Translations under genes and position numbers: made by a program | Origin: Bog-473 sp963711065 | GTDB lineage: Bacteria; Actinomycetota; Acidimicrobiia; Acidimicrobiales; RAAP-2 | Length of the DNA stretch: 64,000 nucleotides | Direction: 5' to 3' | NCBI GenBank assembly: GCA_963711065.1 | Contig: CAVQCO010000007.1 | Span: 372,001-436,000 of the forward strand | In this document: positions 44,956 to 53,642 of the stretch, piece by piece | How the letters are laid out: every line of letters starts with the position of its first letter | How positions within the stretch are numbered: the stretch's first letter is position 1 | Notes under the pieces: model-generated | Told to the model about the DNA's origin: nothing | The model's database searches: none | What the model saw: the letters and a program-made list of their open reading frames with translations, nothing else

Positions 44956-45536
44956 CGGACCTTCTTTCGGGAGATTGGCCGCGTCGGCTGGTGCCGACGA
45001 CGGGCGGGACTCGTGTGGGTGGGCTTGATCCCGGCGGCGTGCCGCAGCTCGGCGTAGAAGAGGGCGGGGTCGTCGTCGGGGATCAGCGCGTGGCTCAGCG
45101 CGATCCGTGTCACGACCGAAGCGACCACAGGACCGTTGGGTCCGGGGAAGTGCGCCAGGAGCCGGTCACGCATGATTGGCATGACCCGAGTCATCTGATG
45201 GACGACGTGCTCGGGCTCGACGTCGACGATGCGCCGGAGCGAGTAGGAGTGCTGGAACTCGACGATGAAGCGCAGCACCGCCTCGAGCCGAGCGTCTCCG
45301 TCGAGCCCGGCGACCGCCTGGGCGATCCCGGTGTCGTAGCGCTGCTGCTCGTAGTGGCCGAAGGCCTCGAGGAGGTCGTCCTTGGATGGGAACCAGCGAT
45401 AGAGGGTCGGCCGAGAGACCCCGGCCGTCGCCGCGACGTCCGAGAGGGACAGCCGCCGCGCCCCAGATCGGGCCAGGACCTCGAGGGTGGCGTCGAGGAT
45501 GCGCTCGCTCGTGGTGGCGGGATCGGATTGTTCCAT
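44952..45536 (-). CDS. TetR family transcriptional regulator
   Basis: A 194-residue TetR regulator with HTH RILDATLEVLARSGARRLSL plus AGVSRPTLYRWFPSKDDLLEA. The ATG at 45536 follows a dyad and leaves a normal short N-terminus. It is co-transcribed with the DUF4345 gene and divergent from the PF10118-like hydrolase gene, which are its likely targets. Ligand unknown. Confidence 0.9.
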   Translation of the reverse strand: MEQSDPATTSERILDATLEVLARSGARRLSLSDVAATAGVSRPTLYRWFPSKDDLLEAFGHYEQQRYDTGIAQAVAGLDGDARLEAVLRFIVEFQHSYSLRRIVDVEPEHVVHQMTRVMPIMRDRLLAHFPGPNGPVVASVVTRIALSHALIPDDDPALFYAELRHAAGIKPTHTSPARRRHQPTRPISRKKVR

Positions 45537-45540
45537 CGCC

Positions 45541-45566
45541 TTTACATTCTGGCACAACATTGTAAA
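45541..45566. promoter_or_regulatory. TTTACA-N14-TGTAAA dyad between tetR and hydrolase genes
   Basis: TTTACA at 45541-45546 and TGTAAA at 45561-45566 form an inverted repeat in the 40-bp divergent intergenic space, ending 10 bp before the ATG of the right-hand gene. It is the likely TetR operator. Confidence 0.6.
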
Positions 45567-45576
45567 GCTGGACCGA

Positions 45577-46482
45577 ATGACAGAGCTGACGGTCCGGAAT
45601 ATCCGCTTCCCGATCGACGACACCGTGGCCTTCCAGTGGCAGCCGGCCAACCCGAGCTTCGGGCTCTTCGGCAACACGTTCACGTTCCTCGCCATCGCCT
45701 TCGAGCGCTACATCGTCTCGGCCACCCGTGCGGCGCTGCCGTGCTTCACCGACGCGGACATGGCCGAGGAGGCCGACCTGTTTGTGCGCCAAGAGGCCCA
45801 GCACGCCCGGGCGCATCGCGCCCACGCCAAGGCGATGATCGAGCGCTACCCGGGGCTCCAGGAGACCCATGCGGCGGCCAACGCGGCCTATGACGAGCTG
45901 CTCGAGCGCGAGAGCACGGAGTTCCACCTGGCCTACATCGCCAACCTCGAGGCTACCTTCACGCCCCTGTTCAAGATGGTGTTCGGCAACCGTCACGAGC
46001 TCTTCGAGGGCAGTGACGAACGCGTCGGCACCATGCTGCTGTGGCACTTCGTCGAAGAGATCGAGCATCGCAGTTCCGCCTTGCGTATCCACCACCACGT
46101 GACGCCTGACCCGTGGTACCGCATTCGCAAGGCCCCCAAGGTCTTCGACCATGTGGCCGGCATCTACAAGCTGGTGCTCGCTGGCTTCGAGGAGCACGTT
46201 CCGCTCGAGGACCGCCACATCTCGACCAAGGTCGTCGGTCCGGGCGGCCTGTACCTCTCGGAGATGCGCGATCGCTTCGCCCCACGACGGCCTCGGGACC
46301 GCCGATCCATGTTGAGCCACGTGCCGGGCAAGGACCTGCGGACGATGCTCTGGCACGAGACCAAGGCCCAGACGCCCCGACATGACCCAGCTCGAGAACC
46401 CCTGCCAGCGTGGGCCGATGTCTGGCACTCGGCGTACGACTCCGGCGCCGACGTCACGACCTACGACGGTGTCCGGCTGTAG
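45577..46482 (+). CDS. Metal-dependent hydrolase family protein (PF10118-like)
   Basis: A 301-residue protein of the predicted metal-dependent hydrolase family. The start VRNIRFPIDD, NPSFGLFGNTFTF and a His/Glu-rich helical core (RQEAQHARAHRAHAKAM; LLWHFVEEIEHRSSA) resemble ferritin-like diiron helices, with ExxH pairs in EAQH and EIEH. The enzymatic reaction of the family is not established. It is divergent from a TetR-DUF4345 operon across a shared dyad. Confidence 0.82.
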   Translation: MTELTVRNIRFPIDDTVAFQWQPANPSFGLFGNTFTFLAIAFERYIVSATRAALPCFTDADMAEEADLFVRQEAQHARAHRAHAKAMIERYPGLQETHAAANAAYDELLERESTEFHLAYIANLEATFTPLFKMVFGNRHELFEGSDERVGTMLLWHFVEEIEHRSSALRIHHHVTPDPWYRIRKAPKVFDHVAGIYKLVLAGFEEHVPLEDRHISTKVVGPGGLYLSEMRDRFAPRRPRDRRSMLSHVPGKDLRTMLWHETKAQTPRHDPAREPLPAWADVWHSAYDSGADVTTYDGVRL

Positions 46483-46551
46483 CCCTACGAGGGCACGGAG
46501 GACTCAACGGTCAACTCCCATGGGGTGAGTTCCTAACGGCAGTCAAGCCCC

Positions 46552-47957
46552 TCAGGCCACATTTTCGCTAGCTTCTTCCTCCGGCGGGTCGGTGGCCGGA
46601 GCGACCTTTCGGGCCGACTCCTTTCTGCCTCGACCCGCCGCCCTGTTCTTGAGGGTCTTGGCTGGTGTGTTGCGACGACGGGCGGCCCGGACTTTGGGAT
46701 CAATCTTGAAGCGGTCTGCGCAGGCCGCCTTGCCTTCTGCCTCGCTGATTGCTTCACCGTCTTCGTCTCGCAGTTCGTAGAGCTCGCCTTTGCGCCAGCA
46801 TGCGGCGATCCGGGTGATGAGGACGGCCGAGACCGAGCACAGCGCAGAGTTGTGATGCTTGCCCTCGACAATGACGAGCCGGTAGTAGCGCTGGGCGAGT
46901 GTGGGGTCGATATGGCGAGCGTGATCAGCTGCCAGGTAAAGGGCCTGGCGCAGGCCGGCGTCTCCGCCTTGGTGATTCCCTTGTGTCCCGCCACCAGTCC
47001 GGACTGGTCGATCTTGGGCACAAAGCCAGTGAAGGATCGCACGCCGGCCAGGTTGGCGAATCGGTTGAAGTCGCCCGCGTTCCCAAGATGGCCGCAGAGA
47101 GGACGGGCCCGAGTCCCGGGGCCGAAGCGGACGATGCCCTTGGGATCGGCCTCGTCATAGAGCACGGCGATCCGCTTGTCGGCCGCGGCGATCTCCTCGT
47201 CGAGCTGGCGGAGCACGCGGACTTCTGAGGCGATGTCGTGGGCCAACTCGGTGAAGTCGATGCCTCCGCCTGACCACAGGGCCAGGGTCTCGTTGGCCAT
47301 GGCCAAGAGCTCGTCGGCCTTGTCCTCGCGCCACAGTCCCGAACTCGAGCGGATCACCAACGCGGCGAGCCGGGCGCGCCCGAGACGCTTGAGAGCCCGT
47401 GGATCGGCGTATTTCTCCAAGATGACCAGGGCGGTCTTCGAGGCGGTGGCCGATCCGAGGGAGTCGGCCCACCCCGGCCCCAGCAGCTCGACGAGTGCGT
47501 CGAGGCGCAGGCTGGCGGCACTGCGGCGCTTGACCAGGCTGAAGCGGTGACGGACTGCTCGGCGCAGTGACTGCGCCGGACCGAGGTTGTCGATGCCCCT
47601 CAGGCCCTCTGGGTGGAGCAACGGCAGACGAGCCAACACCCGCGAATCGAGCCGGTCGGTCTTGGTGTGCTTGTTGTAGTAGTCCCGCAGGTCGGCCGAC
47701 TGCTCAGGAGGCACCAAGATGACCGTGGCACCACGTGCTTGGAGCCAGGCCGAAAGCGGCACCCAGGCATTGCGGGTGGGCTCGAGAATCACGGTCACCG
47801 AGGCGCCGTCGGGGATTTTGGCCCACAGGCGCTCGAGGTCGGCGGTCGTCGTGCGGAACTTCCACGACGACCAGATGAACTCACCTCGCTCGTCGGCCAG
47901 GCTGGCCCGGTGGTCGGCCCGACAGGCGACGTCGATGCCCAACCTCACTTCACTCAT
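46552..47957 (-). pseudogene. IS110 family transposase, frameshifted near 46965
   Basis: A DEDD recombinase. The N-terminal RuvC-like domain has LGIDVACRADHRA, VILEPTRNAW and KTDRLDSRVLA with the acidic residues intact; the C-terminal Transposase_20 domain starts near VRSFTGFVPKIDQSG. At ITKA the frame breaks: restoring one G gives GDAGLRQALYLAADHARHID and an open frame to the TGA at 46552. No slippery heptamer is at the site, so a 1-nt loss is likelier than programmed -1 shifting. The element is probably dead for self-mobility. Confidence 0.85.
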
Positions 47958-48200
47958 GGCGTGGTCCTTTCGCTAGACGATTGGTCAGTCGGCTCTCCGT
48001 CGTCGACCGCTGCACGTTCCGCAGGGGTGTGACCATCCAGACATTCAGAAGCAGGGGTCCGACTCCATGATCGGCCGCCGAGTTCCAGAAAAGGGATGCA
48101 CGTGCGTCGGGAGGCTCGTCTGGTCGACGATCACCGTTGTGGAGTCGAGCTGTCGCTCGCTCCGACCCCCAAAAAGTCAAGCCAGAAGAACCGACCCGAC
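47958..48200 (-). ncRNA. Possible bridge-RNA leader of the left IS110 element
   Basis: IS110 elements encode a structured bridge RNA in the noncoding end, for this type upstream of the recombinase. This 240-bp stretch just upstream of the transposase ATG has no convincing gene and contains GC-rich potential stem-loops. Assignment rests on position and family knowledge only; element boundaries were not determined. Confidence 0.3.
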
Positions 48201-48468
48201 GCACCCTACGAAGGGCTTCCGCCAAATCGGTGGATGCCCGGAACCAACGCTAAATGCCCCCTAACGCATCAGGAGCAAGGCAGCCATGGGGTACTGGTCG
48301 TCATTGGTGGCTGGCAGGCAGTCGTGATTGACGGTCCCCGTGATGGTTGGCAAACTCGCTCGGCGCAAGCTCCATACAGAGGCCGGGGGATCGACACGTG
48401 AACAGCGAGCAACACGTCTTCACTCGCATCTTGCGGATCGGGCCGGGATCAGGCGAAGCCCGAGTCGG

Positions 48469-49851
48469 ATGAGGCGCGCACGAGTTCATCAGTGGATCCT
48501 GCAGCCGGCCGTGTTCGTCGCTGTGGTTTTGTCGATGCTCTGCGGGGTCGCTACGACCACCTCGGCCCAAGGCGCGGCGACTGGCGGCGGCCAGTTGCAA
48601 TTGAATCTGACTCGAAATGGCTCCTCGACAACGATGGGGGAACCTGAGGTAGCAGTCAATCCGCAGAGCTCCAACGAACTCTTCGTCTACTGGACGACCT
48701 TCCCACACCCACTCACAATCAGCGGTGCAGGAGCCAATATCAAGCGGCCGTGCGGGGGATTGGTCTCACTCAATAGTGGAAAGAGCTGGCACGTCGTTCA
48801 GGTTCCTACGAACCACGTCCCCAATACAAAAGGATGCGGCGATGCGGTCGCGGTCGCAGGTCCAGATGGCACCTTGTACGCGGGGGGCATAGAACCTACG
48901 TTCGTGTCCACCGGGGGTTCCGGACCCTTCGGTCTGACGATCCACGGCCAGGACTACGTCACCAGCTCGTCGAACTGGGGTCGCACGTGGAGTCGTCCCG
49001 TCGAGACCATGGGCTCAGACGGCCAACGCTTCGTAACAGGCCACCCCGTTGACACCTTCGACCGACCTTGGCTCGCCGTCGATCAGTCGACGGGCACCGT
49101 GTATGCCGCTGGTCACAATCTCGCCGACCACCAGGCATACGTCACCGCGTCAACCAACAAAGCGCGATCCTTCGGTCCGGTCTATCCGCTCGACTCGCCA
49201 ACCTCCCCGAGCCTGGGGTTCAGCAGCTCGAACATCGTCGCTGCTCATGGAGTGCTGGCGGAGGCCTATGAATCCTCGCAAGCGCCCGACCAGACCTGCC
49301 CGTGTCTCATATTCGAGACGAGCACTGACCACGGAGCGACATTCACACGCCACATCGTGGGGACGGTCAACGGATCAAGCTCTCCTGAGCCTTTTCTGGC
49401 GGCGGACCCGAAAGTGAACGGACGCTTCGCATTGACCATCCTCGACTCGACAGGCACGGAGAATCAGGTCTACGTGACAGACGACTCGGGTGCCACGTGG
49501 CAGGGACCAACGCTCGTCGGAGAGAGCCCCCCGAACACTCGCTTCAAACCCTGGATCACGTTCGGCACGTCGGGCAACCTCGCACTCGCCTGGAGGACGC
49601 AGTACGCCAACGGCGCGTATGACGTCTGGACAGCCCTCGGGCATGTTGCGAGCAGCGGTGACACCGCCTTCGGCACACCCATCCGAGTCAGCAGTATTGC
49701 TGCGCCATATCCGTCGGGCTACGCCGCTGGAGACGACTTCTCCTGGATCATTACCGATGCGCACTACGCGCACGTTGGATGGGGTGACTCCAGAAATGGA
49801 CCCGTTCAGGTGTGGTATGGACGCATACCCCTCTCGACTTCTAAGGGTTGA
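48469..49851 (+). CDS. Secreted BNR/sialidase-like beta-propeller protein
   Basis: An exported protein of 460 residues. The signal peptide (residues 1-33) is RVHQWILQPAVFVAVVLSML followed by an Ala/Ser/Gln cleavage region. The mature protein has Asp-box-like turns characteristic of sialidase-type propellers: SLNSGKSW, SSSNWGRTW, STDHGATF and TDDSGATW, plus a late WGDSRNG. The catalytic Arg triad of true sialidases cannot be confirmed, so exo-glycosidase activity is not claimed. The ATG at 48469 gives the only good signal peptide. It lies alone between two IS110 genes. Confidence 0.8.
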   Translation: MRRARVHQWILQPAVFVAVVLSMLCGVATTTSAQGAATGGGQLQLNLTRNGSSTTMGEPEVAVNPQSSNELFVYWTTFPHPLTISGAGANIKRPCGGLVSLNSGKSWHVVQVPTNHVPNTKGCGDAVAVAGPDGTLYAGGIEPTFVSTGGSGPFGLTIHGQDYVTSSSNWGRTWSRPVETMGSDGQRFVTGHPVDTFDRPWLAVDQSTGTVYAAGHNLADHQAYVTASTNKARSFGPVYPLDSPTSPSLGFSSSNIVAAHGVLAEAYESSQAPDQTCPCLIFETSTDHGATFTRHIVGTVNGSSSPEPFLAADPKVNGRFALTILDSTGTENQVYVTDDSGATWQGPTLVGESPPNTRFKPWITFGTSGNLALAWRTQYANGAYDVWTALGHVASSGDTAFGTPIRVSSIAAPYPSGYAAGDDFSWIITDAHYAHVGWGDSRNGPVQVWYGRIPLSTSKG

Positions 49852-49969
49852 CGGCGATCGCAAAGTCCAACAAGGCGAGAAGAACGATCAGGGGGTTTCG
49901 GAGCCTCCAGGGGTGCCCCAGTTCGCCAATGATGTTGTGAAGCTCCCGTGATGAGGGTCCACCGCTGCG

Positions 49970-50209
49970 AGGTTGGCCGTCAGTAATTTCGGGAGCACCG
50001 GAGCCGCCGGTCTGACTTCAGATCAGGTGGACGATCATGGCGTCCACGCCCCGTCGACCGGAGTTCCGGGCACATCCATCGAGGCGCGGCGTGCCCCGTT
50101 CCAGAGGGGTGATGGGCCGGTCTGTTCAGACCAGATCGGCCCGCACCGTCACTCCTTCTCGGGACGGCCGCGCCACCCCTCAACCGGATTAAGGAAAGGA
50201 AGGGATGGC
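49970..50209 (+). ncRNA. Possible bridge-RNA leader of the right IS110 element
   Basis: About 240 bp upstream of an intact IS110 recombinase, without a convincing gene, with a short perfect hairpin (GGTCTGTTCAGACC near 50119) and other GC-rich stems. IS110 family elements carry their bridge RNA here. Assignment is from position and family knowledge, not from a matched structure. Confidence 0.35.
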
Positions 50210-51250
50210 ATGACCATCGTAGAAGCCACGCGCGCCGTCACCGGTGGCATCGACACCCACGGAGAGGTCCACGTGGCCGCCGCCCTCGACGAGGTGGGTG
50301 GCCTGCTCGGCACCCAATCGTTTCGGGCCGACCCCGACGGCTACTCGGATCTTATGGCCTGGCTCGAAGCATTCGGAGAAGTCAGCAAGGTCGGCGTGGA
50401 GGGGACCGGGTCCTATGGGGCCGGCATCGCTCGTCACCTCGCCCGAGCAGGAGTCCACGTCGTCGAAGTGGACCGCCAGAATCGCCAGGCCCGGCGCCAG
50501 GCCGGCAAGTCCGATCCCCTCGACGCCGTCGAGGCCGCCCGTGCTGCCCTGTCAGGGCGTGCCAATGGAACGGCCAAGAGCAGAGACGGCAGCGTCGAGG
50601 GGATCCGTGTCCTCGTCGTGGCCAAGCGCTCGGCCCGAGGGGCCCGGATCAAGGCGCTCACCCAGATGCGCCAGCTCACTTTCAGCGCCCCTGACCAGCT
50701 GCAGAGCCGCCTCAAGGGCCTCCCGATCGCCGAGTTCGTGGCCGCCGCCCAGGGGTTGCGTCCGACGCGCTCGCCCGATGTGGTCACCGCGGCGACCAAG
50801 GCGTCGCTGTCCTCACTGGCACATCGCGTGGCCGACCTCGAAGAGGAGATCTCCGACCTCGACGCCATGATCACCCCGTTGCTCAAAGAGACCGCCCCCG
50901 AGCTGCTCGCCGTCTATGGCGTGGGCATCGACACCGCAGCAGCGTTGTTGGTCGCCGCCGGCGACAACCCCGAACGTCTGCATTCTGAAGCCGCCTGGGC
51001 GCACCTGTGCGGGGTCTCACCGCTCGAGGCATCCTCGGGCAAGGTCACTCGTCACCGCCTCAACCGCGGTGGGGACCGCCAGGCCAACCGGGCGCTGTGG
51101 CACATCGTGATCACCAGGCTCGCCTCCGATCCGAGGACGCAGGCCTACATGGAGCGCAGGGTTAAAGACGGTCGCTCCAAGCGCGAGGCCATCCGCATGC
51201 TCAAGCGCTACGTCGCCCGCGAGCTCTACCGCTATCTACCTCGCGCCTAG
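50210..51250 (+). CDS. IS110 family transposase (DEDD recombinase)
   Basis: An intact 346-residue IS110 recombinase. The N-terminal RuvC-like domain has GGIDTHGEVHVAA, VEGTGSYGAG and KSDPLDAVEAARAA with the DEDD residues; the C-terminal Transposase_20 domain runs GVGIDTAAALLVAAGDN and LCGVSPLEASSG, and a Ser follows (HRLNRGGDRQANRALW region). The ATG at 50210 follows a purine-rich AAGGAAAGGAAGG. Its sequence differs from the left IS110 gene (46552-47957), so the two are not copies of one element. Confidence 0.92.
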   Translation: MTIVEATRAVTGGIDTHGEVHVAAALDEVGGLLGTQSFRADPDGYSDLMAWLEAFGEVSKVGVEGTGSYGAGIARHLARAGVHVVEVDRQNRQARRQAGKSDPLDAVEAARAALSGRANGTAKSRDGSVEGIRVLVVAKRSARGARIKALTQMRQLTFSAPDQLQSRLKGLPIAEFVAAAQGLRPTRSPDVVTAATKASLSSLAHRVADLEEEISDLDAMITPLLKETAPELLAVYGVGIDTAAALLVAAGDNPERLHSEAAWAHLCGVSPLEASSGKVTRHRLNRGGDRQANRALWHIVITRLASDPRTQAYMERRVKDGRSKREAIRMLKRYVARELYRYLPRA

Positions 51251-51664
51251 ATCCCCGGCCATGGACCTGGCTCACACTTCGCCTGTCGTCCTGCGGGACT
51301 GACCGGTACCCGATATGCCGGTCCATGGTCCGGGTTCATCAACTCACGAAGACGCGTGACCTGATAAGAGCTTGCCCTCTCGACGAGTGGCCCATCATTG
51401 GTCTGTCCGCCGTTCTCACTCTCGAAAATTCCCTCGAAAGGGGTTGACATCATCCATAGGAGCATCGGGACGGTGGGGCAGTCCGGCACGACTGGGCGAG
51501 TGGGTTACTCATGGCCTACGGACGCCTTCGGGCTGAACACGGCACTGGGACCACCGGGCACTGGGCCGACCAAGCCGACCCAGCCCCAGCGGTCACCCCA
51601 TTTGGGAAGGGGAATGGTCCCTTATGGAAGCAGTTGCGTAGCTCGTAGCGGCGGGTGCCTGTGG
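51251..51664. other. Intergenic region without a supported gene
   Basis: About 410 bp between the IS110 transposase and the Flp pilin gene. Frames here are short and lack protein-like composition. The left part should contain the right end of the IS110 element, whose boundary could not be placed. Confidence 0.5.
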
Positions 51665-51892
51665 CTAGCAGGAAGTGGTGTTCATCCCACCGACGCAGGT
51701 GTTGGCGCTGCTGAACAGGTTGGAGATGCCCCCACCCAGTGCAGCGATCGCAACGACCGCGACGACGGCGATGAGGCCCACCAACAAGGCGTACTCCACC
51801 ATGGAGGCGCCGCGCTCGGTGCGTGCCCGCTCGAACAGTGTCCCGTGTGCGGTCCTGACTGCGACGAACGCGTTCATGAACATTCCCAACAT
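51665..51892 (-). CDS. Flp family type IVb pilin
   Basis: A 75-residue Flp-type prepilin. The prepilin peptidase site is RTERG followed by ASMVEYALLVGLIAVVAVVA, with Glu at mature position 5, then a short C-terminal tail with two Cys (TCVGGMNTTSC) that could make a disulfide. The ATG at 51892 follows a GAGGGGG ribosome-binding site. No tad/cpa assembly genes are in the window, so it depends on a distant secretion locus. Confidence 0.9.
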   Translation of the reverse strand: MLGMFMNAFVAVRTAHGTLFERARTERGASMVEYALLVGLIAVVAVVAIAALGGGISNLFSSANTCVGGMNTTSC

Positions 51893-52159
51893 TTGATCCC
51901 CCTCTTGCCCCGAGCAAGCCTCCCTGGCCTGCCCTTCTTCAAGCATCCGGCGCTTGGTGGCCATGGTCCATAGGACTTCAGACCTAAAGGTGAGCCGGAC
52001 CGGGCTGTCGCGCACAATGCCCTCACAACATCACGATTGCTCACTGGGGATCCCGAACGGACCTGAGATGAGGTGAACCCGCACACTCGCCGGGACGGCA
52101 AGAATCTCCTAGGCAGTTGGCTCAACTCTTCGTCGGCGCCCGTGATTACCTGAAGACTG

Positions 52160-52795
52160 ATGACCGATCATCCCCCCGGTTCGCACGAGAGAACGATGCA
52201 CTGGCAGCGCATCTACGAAACCACTGAGACTGATGCCGTCAGTTGGTATCAGTCGGAGCCTGCATTGTCCCTGGAACTGATCAACCTGCTCGGACTAGCG
52301 CCAGATAGCGGCACCATCGACGTAGGCGGAGGTACATCGGTTCTGGTGGACCGATTGCTTACCAGGGGTTTCTCCGACCTCACTGTGCTCGACATCTCTG
52401 AGGCGGCTCTGCGAGCCTCTCGCCAGCGGGTCGGTGACGATGGCCGCGTGACCTGGCTGGCCGAAGACGTCCTGACGTGGGAGCCGACCCGCACATACGA
52501 ACTGTGGCATGACAGAGCGGTATTCCACTTCCTATCTGGGCTGGAAATTGAGGATTACCGGAAGGTCGTGTGTCGTGCTCTTTCCTCCAGTGGCGCTGTC
52601 ATCATGGCCACTTTCGCCACCGATGGCCCCGAACGTTGTTCGGAACTGCCGGTGACCCGCTACAGCGCAATCGAACTCGGGGCCGCGCTCGGACCGGGAT
52701 TCGAGATTGTGGAGCATCGGCGAGAGATCCACACAACGCCCAGTGGAACTGTGCAACCCTTCACCTGGATTGCCGCCCGCCGTATACCGACCTGA
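52160..52795 (+). CDS. Class I SAM-dependent methyltransferase
   Basis: A 211-residue methyltransferase beginning HWQRIYETTETDAVSWYQSEP, a start seen in a widespread small SAM-methyltransferase group (TehB/UbiE-like). Motif I is TIDVGGGTSVLVDRLL, the second-strand acidic residue is in LTVLDISEAAL, and VTWLAEDVLTW follows. The substrate is not known. It is divergent from the Flp pilin gene with 267 bp between starts. Confidence 0.88.
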   Translation: MTDHPPGSHERTMHWQRIYETTETDAVSWYQSEPALSLELINLLGLAPDSGTIDVGGGTSVLVDRLLTRGFSDLTVLDISEAALRASRQRVGDDGRVTWLAEDVLTWEPTRTYELWHDRAVFHFLSGLEIEDYRKVVCRALSSSGAVIMATFATDGPERCSELPVTRYSAIELGAALGPGFEIVEHRREIHTTPSGTVQPFTWIAARRIPT

Positions 52796-52843
52796 TCATC
52801 CTCGCCACAGTGTCCCAGTTGTTGGTAGTGGGCACTGCTCGAA

Positions 52844-53266
52844 ATGGTGTGCTCAACTCAGCTCGTGGAGGGAGACGACACTGAGCTACGCGCCAGCGCT
52901 CAGATTCTTCGAACGGTCCACAGCTCAATCGGCGTGTTCGAACTTGGGTGTCTTGCCTACCTTTGGTTCTGCGCGATTACCGGACGTCGTGACCGTTGGT
53001 TCACGTTGGCGGTCCGAGTACTTTTCGGGGAGGGAGCCGCCCTGCTGTTGGCCAGGGGGTGTCCGTTGGGTTTGTTTCAACGTCGGGCAGGCGACGACGT
53101 CCCAATGTTCGAACTGTGGTTCGGTCCCCGACTCGCACCGTATGCGATTCCGTCCTTTGTCGCCTTGACGGTGAGTGGCATGGTCACAGCACTGGCGAGG
53201 TCGCCCCATGAGCGCAATTGGCTCCAAGAGCGGCGGGTATCGACTGTCCGCGTTCGCCGGTTGTGA
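52844..53266 (+). CDS. Small membrane protein of unknown family
   Basis: A 140-residue protein with three hydrophobic segments (VFELGCLAYLWFCAI; LLFGEGAALLLA-like; AIPSFVALTVSGMVTAL). RASAQILRTVHSSIGVFELG and FGPRLAPYAIP give it a consistent layout that suggests a real gene, but I do not recognise the family with confidence. It starts 48 nt after the methyltransferase and may be co-transcribed. Confidence 0.65.
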   Translation: MVCSTQLVEGDDTELRASAQILRTVHSSIGVFELGCLAYLWFCAITGRRDRWFTLAVRVLFGEGAALLLARGCPLGLFQRRAGDDVPMFELWFGPRLAPYAIPSFVALTVSGMVTALARSPHERNWLQERRVSTVRVRRL

Positions 53267-53642
53267 GAGCACCAGCGGCCACGTTCAATCAGAAAGGTGC
53301 GAGCCCAGGCGCGGAAGGGGCTCCGTCCCAAGGCGTTAGAAACGGACCCTTCCGCCCCGCCCTGGGGCACGCCGACGGCTGGCGAGGCACGTCGGGCCGC
53401 GTGTGCCCCAATCTCACGGAACAGCCAACTCCGTTGTCGACTGCCCGAAAGGAGAGTTCTGGCCGCGGGCTCTTGATATCCGCCATCAACGAGCTGATCA
53501 GACTGCCCCAGTTCGCTGCCGGGACGGGGTGCCACCGTTCGGCACACAACGGGGACGGTCGACCCACTGTTCAATGGCAAACCGAGTCGATCGAGTGCAT
53601 CCTTTCGAGCTGAACACAAACGAACGCCGAGCGCCGGATAAT
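53267..53642. other. Intergenic region without a supported gene
   Basis: About 375 bp between convergent genes (the small membrane protein and the wall-anchored propeller). Overlapping short frames on both strands look like shadows with no motif or ribosome-binding site. Confidence 0.5.

Noticed and set aside
46955..46975. Programmed -1 frameshift in the IS110 transposase
   Set aside because: No slippery heptamer or downstream structure was seen; a lost G is simpler.
46552..51250. Two IS110 genes flanking the BNR gene as a composite transposon
   Set aside because: Their proteins are clearly different, they face opposite ways, one is broken, and IS110 family ends do not form classical composites.
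51893..52159. A c-di-GMP riboswitch upstream of the Flp pilin
   Set aside because: Characteristic GEMM segments were not found on the minus strand.
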